Shown: one piece after another, positions 60,690 through 64,000 of the stretch
Layout of the letters: each line of letters opens with the position of its first letter
How positions within the stretch are numbered: the stretch's first letter is position 1
DNA from: Trileptium ribeirensis
Taxonomy: Eukaryota; Nematoda; Enoplea; Enoplida; Thoracostomopsidae
NCBI GenBank assembly: GCA_030248225.1
Contig: JASANE010018421.1
Coordinates: 28,581 to 92,580, forward strand
Direction of reading: 5' to 3'
DNA: 64,000 nucleotides
Program-made: the position numbers and the translations under genes
The notes under the pieces: generated by a model
The model's database searches: none
The model's input: only the letters and a program-made list of their open reading frames with translations
Told to the model about the DNA's origin: nothing

Positions 60690-62060
60690 AGTTATAAACC
60701 GGTTCTATCGGGTGTACCACAAGGAGGTATTCTCGGTCCCACGTTGTTTCTCTTATATATTAATGACTTTGTAAATTGTATAAAATAATGCCGTTCTGTT
60801 AAAGTTAAATTATTTGCCGATCTGAAACTGTATGTAACGTTACCAACAAAAAGCAACTAAACAGACAAATATCTGCTGCAGACCGCGCTAAACTACGTTT
60901 CAGAATGGGCTAAGGAATGGCAGCTTACAATCTCTACCCCAAAATGTCAAATACTGCATATTGGTAAGAAAAATCCTTGCTTCATGGATACGTTGTCTGG
61001 AGCTTCACTGCCAGCCACTGAGTCCTGACTGGACTTGGGCATTACGATCACTAAGGATTTAAAATTTACAACGCACTGCAGAAAAATAACAAGCAAGGCC
61101 TACCGCATTGCCAACATGTTGTTTTGTTGCTTTCCCATTGCAACATTGACACACTACTGTTGACTTACATAACCTATGTTCGACCAATCCTAGAATATGC
61201 ATATTCCGTGTTGTACCCAGTTAATGTTGGTGATATAGACGCAGTTGAGCGAGTTCAACGCTACTTTACAAAACGTATATTCGCTCGCAAAGGCCTCCAA
61301 TATGCACCATACAACGAGCGGTTACAGTTTTTGAAACTGGAGCCACTGGAACTAAGAAGGTTACACTTCGATCTCGTCACAGTTTTCAAATTTTTGAACA
61401 ATGAATACAAATCTGCAGATGAACTATTGCACTGTATTGATACAGCTAAGACGCGTGGGCACGTGCTGAAACTACGCAAGCCTAAATTTAAAACAAACAT
61501 TTTGAACCACATCTTCCCTAATAGTATTATAAATTTTTGGAGCAACTTACCGACACAAGTTGATAATAAAAACTTCGTTACTACTTTAAACTCGAAAACT
61601 TTTAAATCACTGCTCACTCAAGTTGACTTCAAACACTATTTGAAATTCGACAGAAATATGTAGCAAAGGCAAATAAAGGTACTACCCCAACCCAGTATCA
61701 CAGGTATACTTCTCTCTTTATAATCTATTAAATAACTGACAAACCTACGTATGACACCCAAACAAGCTGAAAAAGTCGCCTATTTTTTGTAACATGGCAA
61801 ACTACTATAGGCAGATATAAGAGGCGAGGTTTCCCTCCCCATTCTGCTATAATTATTATTCATTTCCTTCTTTAAAATTTGTCTTACCATAAAAATGAGC
61901 TCTGCGAACGCTATTAAGCATGCCGTTCGGACGACGTTTAATGATTATTCATTCTTGAGTCGTATGAACGCGTTTCAGGAGCAGAACTCTGCAGTAAATG
62001 TAAAGTCCCGTATGTACCATAGGAACTGAATAAATCTGTATTGTTATTGTATTGTTATAA
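60690..62060 (+). mobile_element. 5'-truncated CR1-clade LINE
   Basis: The RT starts within the SGVPQGGILGPTLFLLYINDF motif (60,705-60,768). The catalytic box reads FADLKLYV (60,813-60,836): one Asp of FADD is missing by a clean 3-bp loss. Then SEWAKEWQLTISTPKCQILH, LGITITKDLKF and ITSKAYRIANML, with isolated stops. After a frameshift near 61,125 a long frame to 61,663 (179 codons) holds the C-terminal region (TYVRPILEYA, ERVQRYFTKRIFARKGL, LEPLELRRLHFDLVTVFKFL). The 3' UTR ends AATAAATCTGTATTG with a TTGTTA-type tail (62,029-62,058). The 3' UTR differs from the 39.4-kb family. Confidence 0.9.
61124..61663 (+). pseudogene. CR1 RT C-terminal region, 179 open codons
   Basis: This is the longest intact frame in the window. 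It covers the post-RT C-terminal region of a CR1 protein: TYITYVRPILEYAYS, a DIDAVERVQRYFTKRIFARK block, PYNERLQFLKLEPLELRRLH, and an end with NFWSNLPTQVDNKNFVTTLN. The first codon is not a true start: the frame joins the RT upstream through a frameshift near 61,125. The absence of stops over 540 bp suggests a younger insertion than the others. The protein cannot act alone. Confidence 0.85.
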
Positions 62061-63357
62061 GGTATAGTCGTTTTCGTCAAATGTAGTCTAAATTAAATTT
62101 TGATTCCGGCTCAATATTTGTGGGAATGCAACCATATAACCCCATGGGACCTGGTTCTATGTGTACGATTATAAGTCCAAAAATTTATTTTGAGTGTATC
62201 AGTGGTTATTCATCCACCCTTGGTCAGATCTAGGTTTCTGTATAGTTGTAAAACTTTATGGAAATGGTTAAATTTTGGCCATTTTGGTTAATTCATTGGC
62301 CAATAAATGGCACTGTTTGTCGCTGTTGTCATGTTACGACGTTATCGAATACTCGTTTTAACATAAATATACTATTTTGCAAATTTTAATTGAATTTTGT
62401 TTCACTTCATTCCAATTTTTATATGTAAGCTGTAGATAGATGATTTATTTTAAAAATGAAGGGCGAGGATAAAAAGTTTTCCTTAAATTTTATGGATGCT
62501 ACATAGAACCCACAAATTTGAAATTTTTTGGATGCTGCTTAATACGATGAGCCCAGTAATTTTCGATCAACCACATTTTCACATGACCACGCTGTATAGT
62601 TTTTATGGCGACTTTAAGCATTGCGTTGCTCATTTCATGCTGTCTCGCATTGTAAAATTTCTTATTGTGAATTCTAAGCTTAATCCCATCTTTTGAATTA
62701 TTCTTGTTTACATATATTAGTAAATTTGGCCGATGAAAATGTACAACAGCGACTATTAAATAATGCTCGCATATAGAACTGACCACCAGGCTACAAATCG
62801 CCGATATGTCCGAAGCCACGCTGAGGTCAGAGTCGTTAGAGACATAAATATACAAATGTACAAACAAATTGACGATCTTATCGTATTACTGTGTAAATAA
62901 GATAACATATTGTACTATTGTTGTATATATTTATGTGTGTTTCTGTGCTGGAGCACAATGTATAATGCAGAGCTATATAATCATACTTCGATGTATGTGT
63001 GTGTTTTTAACGTATCAGTGTGTATATAACGGCCCCAAATACTTCATTCCATATACGTTTGTTGTTAAACGATGTCGGGCAATAATGATGATACATTTTG
63101 TGTAAATAAATCTAATTCGCTACAAATAGGTTTTCTTTAACTTTATTTAAACAACGTTTTACTGTTTTATTAGCATGTATATATGTTTAGCTTTTATACA
63201 CGTTGCTAACTTTAGCTGGGATTGAAACATGTATTATCGGCAATTATACTGCAGCGATACTATAAAATGCTTCGGCGCAGCGTTGAATCATGTAATGTGT
63301 GTTGTAAAATGATGCAGTTAGCTGTGTTATACAGTAAAATGTGTTATACAGTAAAAG
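62061..63357. other. AT-rich spacer with an unassigned reverse frame
   Basis: A 122-codon reverse frame at 62,499-62,867 starts at TTG and has no recognisable domain; it is probably chance. A direct repeat of TGTTATACAGTAAAA occurs at 63,325 and 63,342, just before the piggyBac terminus. Confidence 0.4.
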
Positions 63358-64000
63358 TTAACCCATATTAGCCTACAATTGAGTTCAAGGGATCCGGGTT
63401 GTATTACGACTGCATTTCACATGTGTATAAAATACCCGAAAATATAATTTTCGAAAACTGTCTGGTATTCTAGAAATTGGGTGCAAAGTAACTGTCAGTT
63501 TAAACTGACGCTAGGCACAGAAGGGTACGTGTAAATTTCTTTGGCAGCACAAAAACTGTTCGTAGCCGTGAAAGGATTTTTCCCGCCTACGGGTTACCTA
63601 CGCAGATTATATGGATTACCATACCAACGTCATGCAATTAAATGGTATTGTGCCATTGAATAAGCTGAATATTATAAAAAATGAACCGAAAATATTGTTT
63701 TCGTGTTTACTGAGTACGATTTTTTAGTATTTGATGGTCCGTTATAAATGCGTAATAGTCATTCATTTCGTATGAAAACCTTTAAAACAGTCAGGATGCA
63801 ACGCCACATTGCATTTTTCGCAGTAATATAAGGTGGTTCCCTTGCAATTTCGCGCGGCGCACCGACGTTGGGAACCCTTGACAATCCAGTGGCTTGTTTC
63901 ATCAAACCGAATCTCCCCATGAACACGTCGGTCAGCAGAAAGCCGGCTGCTTGGAAACGGGCCACTTATTTTCGGTACCGAGTGTTTTCCGACGTACACT
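63358..64000 (-). mobile_element. 3' end of a piggyBac-family DNA transposon (runs off window)
   Basis: The reverse-strand transposase end at 63,763-64,000 is followed by about 400 bp of 3' sequence and then TTAACCC (63,358-63,364). TTAA is the piggyBac target duplication and CCC at the inner side is the usual start of its inverted repeat, in the orientation expected for an element lying on the reverse strand. A perfect 16-bp palindrome GTCAGTTTAAACTGAC sits at 63,494-63,509 within the tail. The other end is outside the window, so the terminus cannot be confirmed by matching repeats. Confidence 0.75.
63763..64000 (-). CDS. piggyBac-like transposase, C-terminal Cys-rich domain (partial)
   Basis: The frame is open from the window edge to a stop at 63,763; the first residue in the window is not a real start. 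The last 42 residues (SHWIVKGSQRRCAARNC to GFHTK) show C-x4-C-x7-C-x2-C-x4-H-x2-C-x4-H with YYCEKCNVALH and CFKGFH. This is the cross-brace zinc domain at the C-terminus of piggyBac transposases, which binds the transposon ends. The upstream part (KISGPFPSSRLSADRRVHGE) fits the linker before this domain. There is no break in the visible part; the DDD catalytic core lies beyond the window. The element could be intact. Confidence 0.88.
   Translation of the reverse strand, partial: VYVGKHSVPKISGPFPSSRLSADRRVHGEIRFDETSHWIVKGSQRRCAARNCKGTTLYYCEKCNVALHPDCFKGFHTK

Noticed and set aside
62499..62867. 122-codon reverse frame as a gene
   Set aside because: It starts at TTG, has no domain, overlaps a forward open frame, and lies in AT-rich DNA without other gene signals.

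Overview
This is a gene-poor, AT-rich animal (metazoan) genomic window. The evidence is degenerate CR1-clade LINEs (one with a PHD-type zinc finger in ORF1), an RTE-clade LINE, a piggyBac transposase, tRNA-derived SINEs, several foldback DNA elements and long minisatellite/satellite arrays. I saw no bacterial operons, no ribosome binding sites and no host gene I can name. The phylum cannot be fixed from the sequence; an invertebrate is likely. Almost everything recognisable is mobile DNA or tandem repeat, and nearly every coding remnant carries stops and frameshifts.

Region 1 (0.1-12.3 kb) is the most structured. Two diverged copies of one roughly 0.8-1.25 kb element lie in opposite orientation at the two edges (105-910 forward, 11,090-12,345 reverse). 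Between them sit four unrelated tandem arrays: 217 bp x 4.3, about 163 bp x 5, 127 bp x 21 and 128 bp x 16. The 127-bp array shows a four-unit higher-order period. A tRNA-like SINE head lies just before the 128-bp array.

Region 2 (12.3-38.9 kb) is mostly featureless AT-rich DNA punctuated by small DNA elements. There are foldback elements at 14.65-14.97, 22.47-23.0 and 29.36-29.62 kb. A degenerate RTE LINE occupies 19.93-22.46 kb, and a GC-rich duplicated block lies at 28.44-28.93 kb. A 1,051-bp element at 34,515-35,565 has 13-bp terminal inverted repeats and a perfect 8-bp target duplication. A 108-bp tandem array is at 38.37-38.89 kb.

Region 3 (39-62 kb) is CR1 territory. A nearly full-length copy at 39.39-43.64 kb keeps ORF1, endonuclease, reverse transcriptase, C-terminal region and 3' UTR, all broken. 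Partial copies lie at 52.0-53.06 (reverse), 54.58-57.25 and 60.69-62.06 kb, and 3'-end-only pieces at 47.94-48.30 and 57.70-57.79 kb (both reverse). A 265-bp relative of the 34.5-kb element, again with a perfect 8-bp target duplication, sits at 53,197-53,461. tRNA-like SINE heads occur at 47.35-47.42 (reverse) and 51.04-51.11 kb.

Region 4 (63.36-64.0 kb) is the 3' end of a piggyBac element on the reverse strand, running off the window: the Cys-rich C-terminal domain of the transposase, a 3' tail, and a TTAA-CCC terminus.

The genes do not form a cellular pathway. The window records repeated insertion and decay of retrotransposons and cut-and-paste elements. Coordinates of degenerate elements are approximate, and all homology calls come from reading motifs, without database searches.
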